NCBI RefSeq assembly: GCF_033118175.1
Contig: NW_026870888.1
Location: 1,860,001-1,924,000, forward strand
Direction: 5' to 3'
Length of the DNA stretch: 64,000 nt
Source of the DNA: Dama dama
Lineage: Eukaryota > Chordata > Mammalia > Artiodactyla > Cervidae
The number at the start of each line of letters is the position of its first letter. The first letter of the stretch is position 1. This document shows positions 51,361 through 63,343 of this stretch, one piece after another. Position numbers and translations under genes: made by a program. The notes under the pieces were generated by a model that saw only the letters and a list, made by a program, of their open reading frames with translations, was not told where the DNA came from and searched no databases.

Positions 51361-54300
51361 CCCCCTCGCCGCGAGATGAGGCTCGATTCCCCTGCACTGC
51401 GTGCAGAGCAACTCCGTGTTCCAAATCACACATGAATGGAGCCTTGATTTCCTTGATGGCACTCCAGAGAACACCCAAGATCACTGTCTCAAGTCTAGAG
51501 GGATTCTGAGGTCACTGTAGCAACACGAAAGGGCTCCGTGGACCCCAAATCAACTCGAGATGAGAGCTTCTTCCCTGGCTTCGACTCAAGAGGAATACCC
51601 ACTTTCCACAAGCACCTCAAGAGGAGGCTTCTCTCAGCTACAGGTATGTGAGAGGGACCCTGAGTTTGTGGCCTCAAGTGGAATGGACACCGATATGCTC
51701 TGACTCGAAGGAAGTCCGGATATCCCTGCAGTGAATTGAATGCAGGCTCGTCTTGCATCTCCCACGACGAAGGGATGTCTGAATCCCCTGTGGAGACCAC
51801 AGAGAAAGACCTTGTTCTCCGCCTCATCGCGACTGGAGGTCTCCCGTCCTTTGAAAACTCGAGAGGTCCGCGGAGAACAAGGCTTCCAAAGGAGACGATG
51901 CCTGACTCCTCTTGAAAATGGATAGGAGTCCCAGGATCCCTGTGGCACGTGGAAAGGGACCCTGGGTCTCCCGCCTCACGTGGAGATGCGTCCCAATGGC
52001 CATGCCAAGACTCGAGGAGAATCCCGAAGTGTCCCTCGCACCTAGGCAGGAGTCCTGACGTCGCTGAACAAACACGTGTTTGGAAGGGCCCTCCCCATCG
52101 TAACTTGAGGATATACCCCAGGTTCCGGCCGCAACTCGAGAAAAACCATTAGACTTCCCCCTCGCCGCGAGATGAGGCCCGATTCCCCTGCACTGCGTGC
52201 AGAGCAATTCCGTGTTCCAAATCAAACATGAAAGGAGTCTTGATTGCTTTGATGGCACTCCAGAGAAAACCCAAGATCACTGTCTCAAGTCTAGAGGGAT
52301 ACTGAGGTCACTGTAGCAACACGAAAGGGCTCCGTGGACCCCAAATCAACTCGAGATGAGAGCTTCGGCCCTGGCTTCGACTCAAGAGGAATACCCACTT
52401 TCCACAAGCACCTCAAGAGGAGGCTTCTCTCAGCTACAGGTATGTGAGAGGGACCCTGAGTTTGTGGCCTCAAGTGGAATGGACACGGAGATGCTCTGAC
52501 TCGAAGGAAGGCCGGATATCCCTGCAGTGAATTGAATGCAGTCTCGTCTTGCAATCCCCACGACGAAGGGATGTCTGAATCCCCTCTGGAGACAACAGAG
52601 AAAGACCTAGTTCTCCGCCTCATCGCAACCGGAGGCCTCACGTCCTTTGAAAACTTGATAGGTCCGCGGAGATCAATGCTTCCAAAGGAGACGATGCCTG
52701 ACTCCTCTTGAAAATGGATAGGAGTCCCAGGATCCCTGTGGCACGTGGAAATGGACCCTGGGTCTCCCGCCTCACGTGGAGATGCGTCCCAATGGCCATG
52801 CCAAGACTCGAGGAGAATCCCGAAGTGTCCCTCGCACCTAGGCAGGAGTCCTGACGTCGCTGAAAAACACGTGTCTGGAAGGGCCCTCCCCGTCGTAACT
52901 CCAGAATATACTCCAGGTTCCGGCCGGAACTCGAGAAAAACCATGAGAATTCCCCCTCGCCGCGAGATGAGGCCCGATTCCCCTGCACTGTATGCAGAGC
53001 AATTCCGTGTTCCACATCAAACAGGAAAGGAGCCTTGATTTCCTTGATGGCACTCCAGAGAACACCCAAGATCACTGTCTCATGTCTAGAGGGATACTGA
53101 GGTCACTGTAGCAACACGAAAGGTCTCCGTGGACCCCAAATCAACTCGAGATGCGAGCTTCGTCCCTGGCTTCGACTCAAGAGGAATACCCACTTTCCAC
53201 AAGCACCTCAAGAGGAGGCTTCTCTCAGCTACAGGTATGTGAGAGGGACCCTGAGTTTGTGGCCTCAAGTGGAATGGACACCGATATGCTCTGACTCGAA
53301 GAAAGTCCGGATATCCCTGCAGTGAATTGAATGCAGGCTCGTCTTGCATCTCCCACGACGAAGGGATGTCTGAATCCCCTGTGGAGACCACAGAGAAAGA
53401 CCTTGTTCTCCGCCTCATCGCGACTGGAGGTCTCCCGTCCTTTGAAAATTCGAGAGGTCCGCGGAGAACAAGGCTTCCAAAGGAGACGATGCCTGACTCC
53501 TCTTGAAAATGGATAGGAGTCCCAGGATCCCTGTGGCACGTGGAAATGGACCCTGGGTCTCCCGCCTCACATGGAGACGCGTCCCAATGGCCATGCCAAG
53601 ACTCGAGGAGAATCCCGAGGTGTCCCTCGCACCTAGGCAGGAGTCCTGACGTTGCTGAAAAACACGTGTCTGGAAGGGCCCTCCCCGTCGTAACTTGAGG
53701 ATATACCCCAGGTTCCGGCCGCAACTCGAGAAAAACCATGAGACTTCCCCCTCGCCGCGAGATGAGGCCCGATTCCCCTGCACTGCGTGCAGAGCAATTC
53801 CGTGTTCCAAGTCAAACATGAAAGGAGTCTTGATTTCTTTGATGGCACTCCAGGGAAAACCCAAGATCACTGTCTCAAGTCTAGAGGGATACTGAGGTCA
53901 CTGTAGCAACACGAAAGGGCTCCGTGGACCCCAAATCACCTCGAGATGAGAGCTTCGTACCTGGCTTCCACTCAAGAGGAATACCCACTTTCCACAAGCA
54001 CCTCAAGAGGAGGCTTCTCTCAGCTACAGGTATGTGAGAGGGACCCTGAGTTTGTGGCCTCAAGTAGAATGGACACCGAGATGCTCTGAATCGAAGGAAG
54101 GCCGGATATCCCTGCAGTGAATTGAATGCAGGCTCGTCTTGCATCTCCCTCGACGAAGGGATGTCTGAATCCCCTGTGGAGACCAAGGAGAAAGACCTAG
54201 TTCTCCGCTTCATCGCGACCGGAGGCCTCACGTCCTTTGAAAACTCGAGAGGTCCAAGGAGATCAATGCTTCCAAAGGAGACGATGCCTGACTCCTCTTG

Positions 54301-54674
54301 AAAATGGATAGGAGTCCCAGGATCCCTGTGGCACGTGGAAATGGACCCTGGGTCTCCCGCCTCACGTGGAGACGCGTCCCAATGGCCATGCCAAGACTCG
54401 AGGAGAATCCCGAGGTGTCCCTCGCACCTAGGCAGGAGTACTGACGTCGCTGAAAAACACGTGTCTGGAAGGGCCCTCCCCGTCGTAACTCGAGAATATA
54501 CCCCAGGTTCCGGCCGCAACTCGAGAAAAACCATGAGACTTCCCCCTCGCCGTGAGATGAGGCCCGATTCCCCTGCACTGTGTGCAGAGCAATTTCGTGT
54601 TCCACATCAAACAGGAAAGGAGCCTTGATTTCCTTGATGGCACTCCAGAGGACACCCAAGATCACTGTCTCATG

Positions 54675-56132
54675 TCTAGAGGGATACTGAGGTCACTCTA
54701 ACAACACGAAAGGGCTCCGTGGACACCAAATCAACTCGAGATGAGAGCTTCTTCCCTGGCTTCGACTCAAGAGGAATACCCACTTTCCACAAGCACCTCA
54801 AGAGGAGGCTTCTCTCAGCTACAGGTATGTGAGAGGGACACTGAGTTTGTGGCCTCAAGTGGAATTGACACCGAGATGCTCTGACTCGAAGGAAGGCCGG
54901 ATATCCTTGCAGTGAATTGAATGCAGGCCTCTTTTGCATCTCCCACGAAGAAGAGATGTCTGAATCCCCTGTGGAGACCACAGAGAAAGACCTAGTTCTC
55001 CGCCTCTTCGCGATCGGACGCCTCACGTCCTTTGAAAACTCGCGAGGTCCGCGGAGATGAATGCTTCCAAAGGAGACGATGCCTGACTCCTCTTGAAAAT
55101 GGATAGGAGTCCCAGGATCCCTGTGGCACGTGAAAAGGGACCCTGGGTCTCCCGCCTCACGTGGAGATGCGTCCCAATGGCCATGCCAAGACTCGAGGAG
55201 AATCCCGAGGTGTCCCCACGCACCCAGGCAGGAGTCCTGACATCGCTGAATAAACACGTGTCTGAAAGGCCCTTCTGGTCGTAACTCGAGAATGTACCCC
55301 AGGTTCCGGCCGCAACTCGAGAAAAACAATGAGACTTCCCCCTCGCCGCGAGATGAGGCCCGATTCGCCTGCACTGCGTGCAGAGCAATTCCGTGTTCCA
55401 CATCAAACATGAAAGGAGCCTTGATTTACTTGATGGTACTCCAGAGAACACCCAAGATCACTGTCTCATGTCTAGAGGGATACTGAGGTCACTGTAGCAA
55501 CACGAAAGGGCTCCGTGGACCCCAAATCAACTCGAGATGAGAGCTTCTTCCCTGGCTTCGACTCAAGAGGAATACCACTTTCCACAAGCACCTCAAGAGG
55601 AGGCTTCTCTCAGCTACAGGTATGTGAGAGGGACCCTGAGTTTGTGGCCTCAAGTGGAATGGACACCGAGATGCTCTGACTCGAAGGAAGGCCGGATATC
55701 CCTGCAGTGAATTGAATGCAGGCCTCTTTTGCATCTCCCACGACGAAGGGATGTCTGAATCCCCTGTGGAGACCACAGAGAAAGACCTAGTTATCCGCCT
55801 CATCGCGATCGGAGGACTCACGTCCATTGAAAACTCGAGAGGTCCGAGGAGATCAATGCTTCCAAAAGAGACGATGCCTGACTCCTCTTGAAAATGGATA
55901 GGAGTCCCAGGATCCCTGGGGCACGTGAAAACGCACCCTGGGTCTCCCGCCTCACGTGGAGACGCGTCCAAATGGCCATGCCAAGACTCGAGGAGAATCC
56001 CGAGTTGCCCCTCGCACCTAGGCAGGAGTCCTGACGTCGCTGAACAAACACGTGTCTGGAAGGGCCCTTCCGGTCGTAACTCGAGATTGTACCCCAGGTT
56101 CCGGCCGCAACTCGAGAAAAACAATGAGACTT
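54675..56132 (+). repeat. Six-monomer-offset duplication in block 4, right copy
   Basis: This is the partner of 49,902-51,360. It is followed at 56,266 by yet another unit with cactctaacaac and gtggacaccaaatc, so the first unit of the segment occurs three times in block 4 (49,921; 54,693; 56,285). This breaks a regular hexamer into 6 + 2 monomers. Confidence 0.65.
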
Positions 56133-57589
56133 TCCCCTCGCCGCGAGATGAGGCCCGATTCCCCTGCACTGTGTGCAGAGCAATTCCGTGTTCCACATCA
56201 AACAGGAAAGGAGCCTTGAATTCCTTGATGGCACTCCAGAGAACACCCAAGATCACTGTCTCATGTCTAGAGGGACACTGAGGTCACTCTAACAACACGA
56301 AAGGGCTCCGTGGACACCAAATCAACTCGAGATGAGAGCTTCTTCCCTGGCTTCGACTCAAGAGGAATACCCACTTTCCACAAGCACCTCAAGAGGAGGC
56401 TTCTCTCAGCTACAGGTATGTGAGAGGGACCCTGAGTTTGTGGCCTCAAGTGGAATGGACACCGAGATGCTCTGACTCGAAGGAAGGCCGGATATCCCTG
56501 CAATGAATTGAATGCAGGCCTCTTTTGCATCTCCCACGAAGAAGGGATGTCTGAATCCCCTGTGGAGACCACAGAGAAAGACCTAGTTCTCCGCCTCTTC
56601 GCGATCGGAGGCCTCACGTCCTTTGAAAACTCGCGAGGTCCGCGGAGATCAATGCTTCCAAAGGAGACGATGCCTGACTCCTCTTGAAAATGGATAGGAG
56701 TCCCAGGATCCCTGTGGCACGTGGAACGGGACCCTGGGTCTCCCGCCTCACGTTTAGATGCGTCCCAATGGCCATGCCAAGACTCGAGGAGAATCCCGAA
56801 GTGTCCCTCGCACCTAGGCAGGAGTCCTGACGTCGCTGAACAAACACGTGTCTGGAAGGGCCCTCCCCGTCGAAACTCGAGAGTGTACCCCAGGTTCCGG
56901 CCGCAACTCGAGAAAAACAATGAGACTTCCCCCTCGCCGCGAGATGAGGCTCGATTCCCCTGCACTTCGAGCAGAGCAACTCCGTGTTCCAAATCACACA
57001 TGAAAGGAGCCTTGATTTCCTTGATGGCACTCCAGAGAACACCCAAGATCACTGTCTCAAGTCTAGAGGGATCCTGAGGTCACTGTAGCAACACGAAAGG
57101 GCTCCGTGGACCCCAAATCAACTCGAGATGAGAGCTTCGTCCCTGGCTTCGACTCAAGAGGAATACCCACTTTCCACAAGCACCTCAAGAGGAGGCTTCT
57201 CTCAGCTACAGGTATGTGAGAGGGACCCTGAGTTTGTGGCCTCAAGTGGAATGGACACCGATATGCTCTGACTCGAAGGAAGTCCGGATATCCCTGCAGT
57301 GAATTGAATGCAGGCTCGTCTTGCATCTCCCACGACGAAGGGATGTCTGAATCCCCTGTGGAGACCACAGAGAAAGACCTTGTTCTCCAGCTCATCGCGA
57401 CTGGAGGTCTCCCGTCCTTTGAAAACTCGAGAGGTCCGCGGAGAACAAGGCTTCCAAAGGAGACGATGCCTGACTCCTCTTGAAAATGATAGGCGTCCCA
57501 GGATCCCTGTGGCACGTGGAAAGGGACCCTGGGTCTCCCGCCTCACGTGGAGATGCGTCCCAATGGCCATGCCAAGACTCGAGGAGAAT

Positions 57590-57920
57590 CCCGAAGTGTC
57601 CCTCGCACCTATGCAGGAGTCCTGACGTCGCTGAACAAACACGTGTCTGGAAGGGCCCTCCCCGTCGTAACTCGAGAATATACCCCAGGTTCCGGCCGCA
57701 ACTCGAGAAAAACCATGAGACTTCCCCCTCGCCGCGAGATGAGGCCCAATTCCCCTGCACTGCGTGCAGAGCAGTTCCGTGTTCCACATCAAAATTGAAA
57801 GGAGCCTTGATTTCCTTGATGGCACTCCAGAGAAAACCCAAAATCACTGTCTCAAGTCTAGAGGGATCCTGAGGTCACTGTAGCAACACGAAAGGGCTCC
57901 GTGGACCACAAATCAACTCG
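57590..57920 (+). other. Subfamily II to I junction
   Basis: Subfamily II caatggcc is present near 57,562. By 57,868 the sequence reads gatcctgagg, and by 57,921 gatgtgagcttagtcc, a subfamily I state. Between them the diagnostic positions are shared or ambiguous (catcaaaattgaaagg), so the switch can only be placed within about 300 bp. Confidence 0.55.
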
Positions 57921-58589
57921 AGATGTGAGCTTAGTCCTTGGCTTCGACTCAAGAGGAATACCAACTTTCCACAAGCACCACAAGAGGAGGTTTCTCTCAG
58001 CTACATGTATGTGAGAGGGACCCTGAGTTTGTGGCCTCAGGTGGATTGGACACCGAGATGCTCTGACTCGAAGTAAGGCTGGATATCCCTGCAGTGAATT
58101 GAATGCAGGCTCGTCTTGCATCTCCCAAGACGAAGGGATGTCTGAATCCCCTGTGGACACTACAGAGAAAGACCTAGTTTTCCGCCTCATTGCGAGCGGA
58201 GGCCTCACACCCTTTGAAAACTCGAGAGGTATGCGGAGATCAATGCTTCCAAAGGAGACGATGCCTGACTCCTCTTGAAAATGGATAGGAGTCCCAGGAT
58301 CCCTGTGGCACGGGGAAAGGGACCCTGCGTCACCCGCCTCACGTGGAAAGGCGTCCCAATTGCCATGCCAAGACTCGAGGAGAATCCCGAGGTGTCCCTA
58401 GCACCTAGGCAGGAGTCCTGATGTCGCTGAACAAACACGTGTCTGGAACGTCCCTCCAAGTCGTAACTGGAGAATCCACCCTAGGTTCTGGCCGCAACCC
58501 GAGAAAAACAATGAGACTTCCCCCTCGCCGGGAGATGAAGCCCGATTCCCTTGCACTGCGTGCAGAGCAAGTCCGTGTTCCACATCAAA

Positions 58590-59370
58590 CGTGAAAGGAG
58601 CCTTGCTTTCCTTCATGGCACTCCAGAGAAAACCCAAGATCACTGTCTCAAATCTAGAGGGATACTGAGGTCACTGTAGCGTCACGAAAGGGCTCCGTGA
58701 TCGCCAAATCAAATCGAGATGAGAGCTTAGTCCCTGGCTTCGACTCAAGAGGAATACCAAGTTTCCACAAGCACCTTTAGAGGCGGCTTCTCTCAGCTAC
58801 AAGTATATGAGAGGAACCCTAATTTTGTGGCCTCAAGTGGAATGGACAACGAGATGCTCTGACTCGAAGTAAGGCCGGATATCCCTGCAGTGAATTGAAT
58901 GCAGTCTCGTCTTGCATCTCCCAAGATGAAGGGATGTCTGAATCCCCTGTGGACACCACAGAGAAAGACCTAGTTTTGCGCCTCATTGCGAGCGGAGGCC
59001 TCACACCCTTTGAAAACTCGAGAGGTCCGCGGAGATCAATGCTTCGAAATTAGACGATGCCTGACTCCTCTTGCAAATGGATAGGAGTCCCAGGATCCCT
59101 GTGGCACGTCGAAAGGGACCCTGGGTTTCCCGCCTCACGTGGAGACGCGTCCCAATTGCCATGCCAAGACACGAGGAGAATCCCGAGGTGTCCATCCCAC
59201 CTAGGCAGGATTCCTGACGTCGCTGAACAAACACGTGTCTGAAGGGCCCTCCCCGTCATAACTCGAGAATATACCCCAGGTTCCGGCCGCAACTCGAGAA
59301 AAACCATGAGACTTCCCCCTCGCCGCGAGATGAGGCCCGATTCTCCTGCACTGAGTGCAGAGCAGTTCCG
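58590..59370 (+). repeat. Divergent monomer variant, left copy (3,973-bp offset)
   Basis: Rare states cluster here: ccttgctttccttcatgg, caaatctagagg, gtagcgtcacgaaagg, gccaaatcaaatcgag, tagaggcggcttc, ctacaagtatatgagagg, ctaattttgtgg and acaacgagatgc. All recur at 62,563-63,343, five monomers (3,973 bp) on. The variant destroys the caggtatgtgag motif found in nearly all other monomers. It is the most divergent monomer type I noticed. Confidence 0.7.
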
Positions 59371-62300
59371 TGTTCCACATCAAACTTGAAAGGAGCCTTG
59401 ATTTCCTTGATGGAACTCCAGAGAAAAACCAAGATCACTGTCTCAAGTCTAGAGGGATCCTGAGGTCACTGGAGCAACACGAAAGGGCTCCGTGGACCCC
59501 AAATCAACTGGAGATGAGAGCTTAGTCCCTGGTTTCGACTCAAGAGGAATACCAACTTTTCACAAGCACCTCAAGAGGAGGCTTCTGTCAGCTACATGTA
59601 TGTGAGAGGGACCCTGAGTTTGTGGCCTCAGGTGGAATGGACACCGAGATGCTCTGATTCGAAACAAGTCCGGATATCCCTGCAGTTAATTGAGTGCAGG
59701 CTCGTCTTGCATCTCCCAAGACGAAGGGATGTCTGAATCCCCTGTGGAGACCACAGAGAAAGACCTAGTTCTCTTCCTCATCGCGACGGGAGGCCTCACA
59801 TCCTTTGAAAACTCGAGAGGTTCAGGGAGATCAATGCTTCCAAAGGAGACGATGCCTGACTCCTCTTGAAAATGGATAGGAGTCCCAGGATCCCTGTGGC
59901 ACGTGGAAAGGGACCCTGGGTCTCCCGCCTCACGTGGAGACTTGTCCCAATTGCCATGCCAAGGCTCGAGGAGAATCCCGAGGTGTCCCTCGCACCTTGG
60001 CAGGAGTCCTGACGTGGCTGAACAAACACGTGGGAAGGGCCCTCCCCGTCGTAACTCGAGAATATACCCCAGGCTCCGGCCACAACTCGAGAAAAACCAT
60101 GAGAATTCCCCCTCGCCGCGAGATGAGGCCCAATTTCCCTGGACTGGCTGCAGAGCAATTCCGTGTTCCACATCAAACGTGGAAGGAGCCTTGATTTCCT
60201 TAATGGCACTCCAGAGAAAACCCAAGATCACTGTCTCAAGTCTAGAGGGATCCTGAGGTCACAGGAGCAACAAGAAAGGGCTCCGTGGACCCCAAATCAA
60301 CTCGACATGAGAGCTTAGTCCCTGGCTTCGACTCAAGAGGAATACCAAGTTTCCACAAGCACCTCAAGAGGAGCCTTCTCTCAGCTACAGGTATGTGAGA
60401 GGGACCCTGAGTATGTGGCCTCAAGTGGAATGGACACCGAGATGCTCTGACTCGAAGTTAGGCCGGATATCGCTGCAGTGAATTAAATGCAGGCTCGTCT
60501 TGCATCTCCCAAGACGAAGGGATGTCTGAATCCCCTGTGGAGACCACAGAGAAAGACCTAGTCCTCCGCGTCAACGCGAACGGAGGCCTCACATCCTTTG
60601 AAAACTCGAGAGGTCCGCGGAGGTCAATGCTTCCAAAGGAGACGATGCCTGACTCCTCTTGAAAATGGATAGGAGTCCCAGGATCCCTGTGGCACGTGGA
60701 AAGGGACCCTGGGTCTCCCGCCTCATGTGGAGACACGTCCCAATTGCCATGCCAAGACTCGAGGAGAATGCCGAGTTGTCCCTCGCACCTAGGCAGGAGT
60801 CCTGACGTCGCTGAACAAACACGTGGGAAGGGCCCTCCCCGTCGTAACTCGAGAATATACCCCAGGTTCCGGCTGTAACTCGAAAAAAACCATGAGACTT
60901 CCCCCTCGCCGCGAGATGAGGCCCGATTCCCCTGCACTGCGTGCAGAGCAATTCCGTGTTCCACATCAAACGTGAAAGGAGCCTTGATTTCCTTGATGGC
61001 ACGCCAGAGAAAACCCAAGATCACTGTCTCTAGTCTAGAGGGATCCTGAGGTCACTGGAGCAACACGAAAGGGTTCCGTGGACCCCAAATCAACTCGAGA
61101 TGAGAACTTATTCCTTGGCTTCGACTCAAGAGGAATACCAACTTTCCATAAGCACCTCAAGAGGAGGCTACTCTCAGCTAAATGTATGTGAGAGGGACCC
61201 TAAGTTTGTGGCCTCAAGTGGAATGGACACCGAGATGCTCTTATTCGAAGTAAGGCCAGATATCCCTGCAGTGTATTGAATGCAGGCTCGTCTTGCATCT
61301 CCCAAGACAAAGGGATGTCTGAATCCCCTGGGGAGACAACAGAGAAAGACCTTGTTCTCCGCATCATCGCGACCCGAGGCCTCACATCCTTTGAAAACTC
61401 GTGAGGTCCGCGGAGATCAATGCTTCCAAAGGAGACAATGCCTGACTCCTCTTGAAAATGCATAGGAGTCCCAGGATCCCTGTGGCACGTGGAAAGGGAC
61501 CCTGGGTCTCCCGACTCACGTGGAGACGCGTCCCAATTGCCATGCCAAGGCTCGAGGAGAATCCCGAGGTGTCCCTCCCACCTAGGCAGGAGTCCTGACG
61601 TCGCTGAACAAACACGTGTCTGGAAGGGCCCTCCCGGTCTTAACTCGAGAATATACCCCAGGTTCCGGCCGCAACTCGAGAAAAACCATGAGAATTCCCC
61701 TTTGCCGCGAGATAAGGCCTGATTCCCCTGCACTGCATGCAGAGAAATTCCGTGTTCCACATCAAACGTGAAAGGAGCCTTGATTTCCTTGATGGCACTC
61801 CAGAGAAAACCCAAGATCACTGTCTCAAGTCTAGAGGGATCCTGAGGTCACTGGAGCAACACGAAAGGGCTCCGTGGACCCCAAATCAACTCGAGATGAG
61901 AGCTTAGTCCCTGGCTTTGACTCAAGAGGAATACCAACTTTCCACAAGCACCTCAAGAGGAGGCTTCTCTCAGCTACAGGTATGTGAGAGGGACCCTGAG
62001 TTTGTGGCCTCAAGTGGAATGGACACCGAGATGCTCTGACTCGAAGGAAGGCCGGATATCCCTGCAGTGAATTGAATGCAGGCTCGTCTTGCATCTCCCA
62101 AGACGAAGGGATGTCTTAATCCCCGGTGGAGACGACAGAGAAAGACCTACTCGTCCGCCTCGTCGCGACCGGAGGCCTCACATCCTTTGAAAACTCGAGA
62201 GGTCCGCGGAGATCAATGCTTCCAAAGGAGACGATGCCTGACTCCTCTTGAAAATGGATAGGCGTCCCAGGATCACTATGGCACGTGGAAAGGGACACTG

Positions 62301-62562
62301 GGTCTCCCCCCTCACGTGGAGACGCGTCCCAATTGCCATGCCAAGACTCGAGGAGAATTCCGAGGTGTCCCTCGCACCTAGGCAGGAGTCCTGACGTCGC
62401 TGAACAAACACGTGTCTGGAAGGGCACTCCCCGTCTTAACTCGAGAATATACCCCAGGTTCCGGCCGCAACTCGAGAAAAACCATGAGACTTCCCCCTCG
62501 CCGCGAGATGAAGCCCGATTAACCTGCACTGCGTGCAGAGCAATTCCGTGTTCCACATCAAA

Positions 62563-63343
62563 CGTGAAAGGAGCCTTGCTTTCCTTCATGGCACTCCAGA
62601 GAAAACCCAAGATCACTGTCTCAAATCTAGAGGAATACTGAGGTCACTGTAGCGTCACGAAAGGGCTCCGTGAACGCCAAATCAAATCGAGATGAGAGCT
62701 TAGTCCCTGGCTTCGACTCAAGAGGAATACCAAGTTTCCACAAGCACCCTTAGAGGCGGCTTCTCTCAGCTACAAGTATATGAGAGGAACCCTAATTTTG
62801 TGGCCTCAAGTGGAATGGACAACGAGATGCTCTGACTTGAAGTAAGGCCGGATATCCCTGCAGTGAATTGAATGCAGGCTCTTCTTGTATCTCCCATGAC
62901 AAAGGGATGTCTGAATCCCCTGTGCAGACCACAGAGAAAGACCTAGTTCTCCGCCTCATCGCGACTGGAGGCCTCACATCCTTTGAAAACTCGAGAGGTC
63001 CGCGGAGATCAATGCTTCCAAAGGAGACGATGCCTGAGTCCTCTTGAAAATGGATAGGAGTCCCAGGATCCCTGTGGCATGTGGAAAGGGACACTGGGTC
63101 TCCCGCCTCACGTGGAGACACGTCCCAATTGCCATGCCAAGACTCGAGGAGAATCCCGAGGTGTCCATCCCACCTAGGCAGGAGTCCTGACGTAGCTGAA
63201 CAAACACATGTCTGGAAGGGCCCTCCCCGTCGTAACTCGGGAATATACCCCAGGTTCGGTCGGCAACTCGAGAAAAACCAGGAGACTTCCCCCTCGCCGC
63301 GAGATGAGGCCCGATTCCCCTGCACTGCGTGCAGAGCAGTTCC
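62563..63343 (+). repeat. Divergent monomer variant, right copy
   Basis: This is the partner of 58,590-59,370, with gtagcgtcacgaaagg near 62,649, ctacaagtatatgagagg near 62,770 and gtccatcccacctagg near 63,163, all at the same 3,973-bp offset. Some private changes exist, such as gtgaacgcc against gtgatcgcc near 62,670. After about 63,343 the unit goes back to a form resembling 57.9 kb (ggaccacaaatc at 63,471). Confidence 0.7.

Larger units (their letters stand above)
49530..57750 (+). repeat. Block 4: second subfamily II block
   Basis: About 10 monomers carry subfamily II states (caatggcc, gcttcttccctgg or gcttcgtccctgg, gatactgagg). The a/b site reads a, a, b, b, b, b, a, a, a, b, from 50,153 to 57,312. 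Alternating dimers are therefore absent here, unlike block 2. Local variants include cactctaacaac (49,921; 54,693; 56,285), ccccacgcac (50,441; 55,214), gagaacaaggcttcc (51,870; 53,461; 57,437) and a 3-bp deletion giving gctgaaaaacacg (52,862; 53,657; 54,451). These variants define a six-monomer duplication of about 4,773 bp. Confidence 0.85.
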
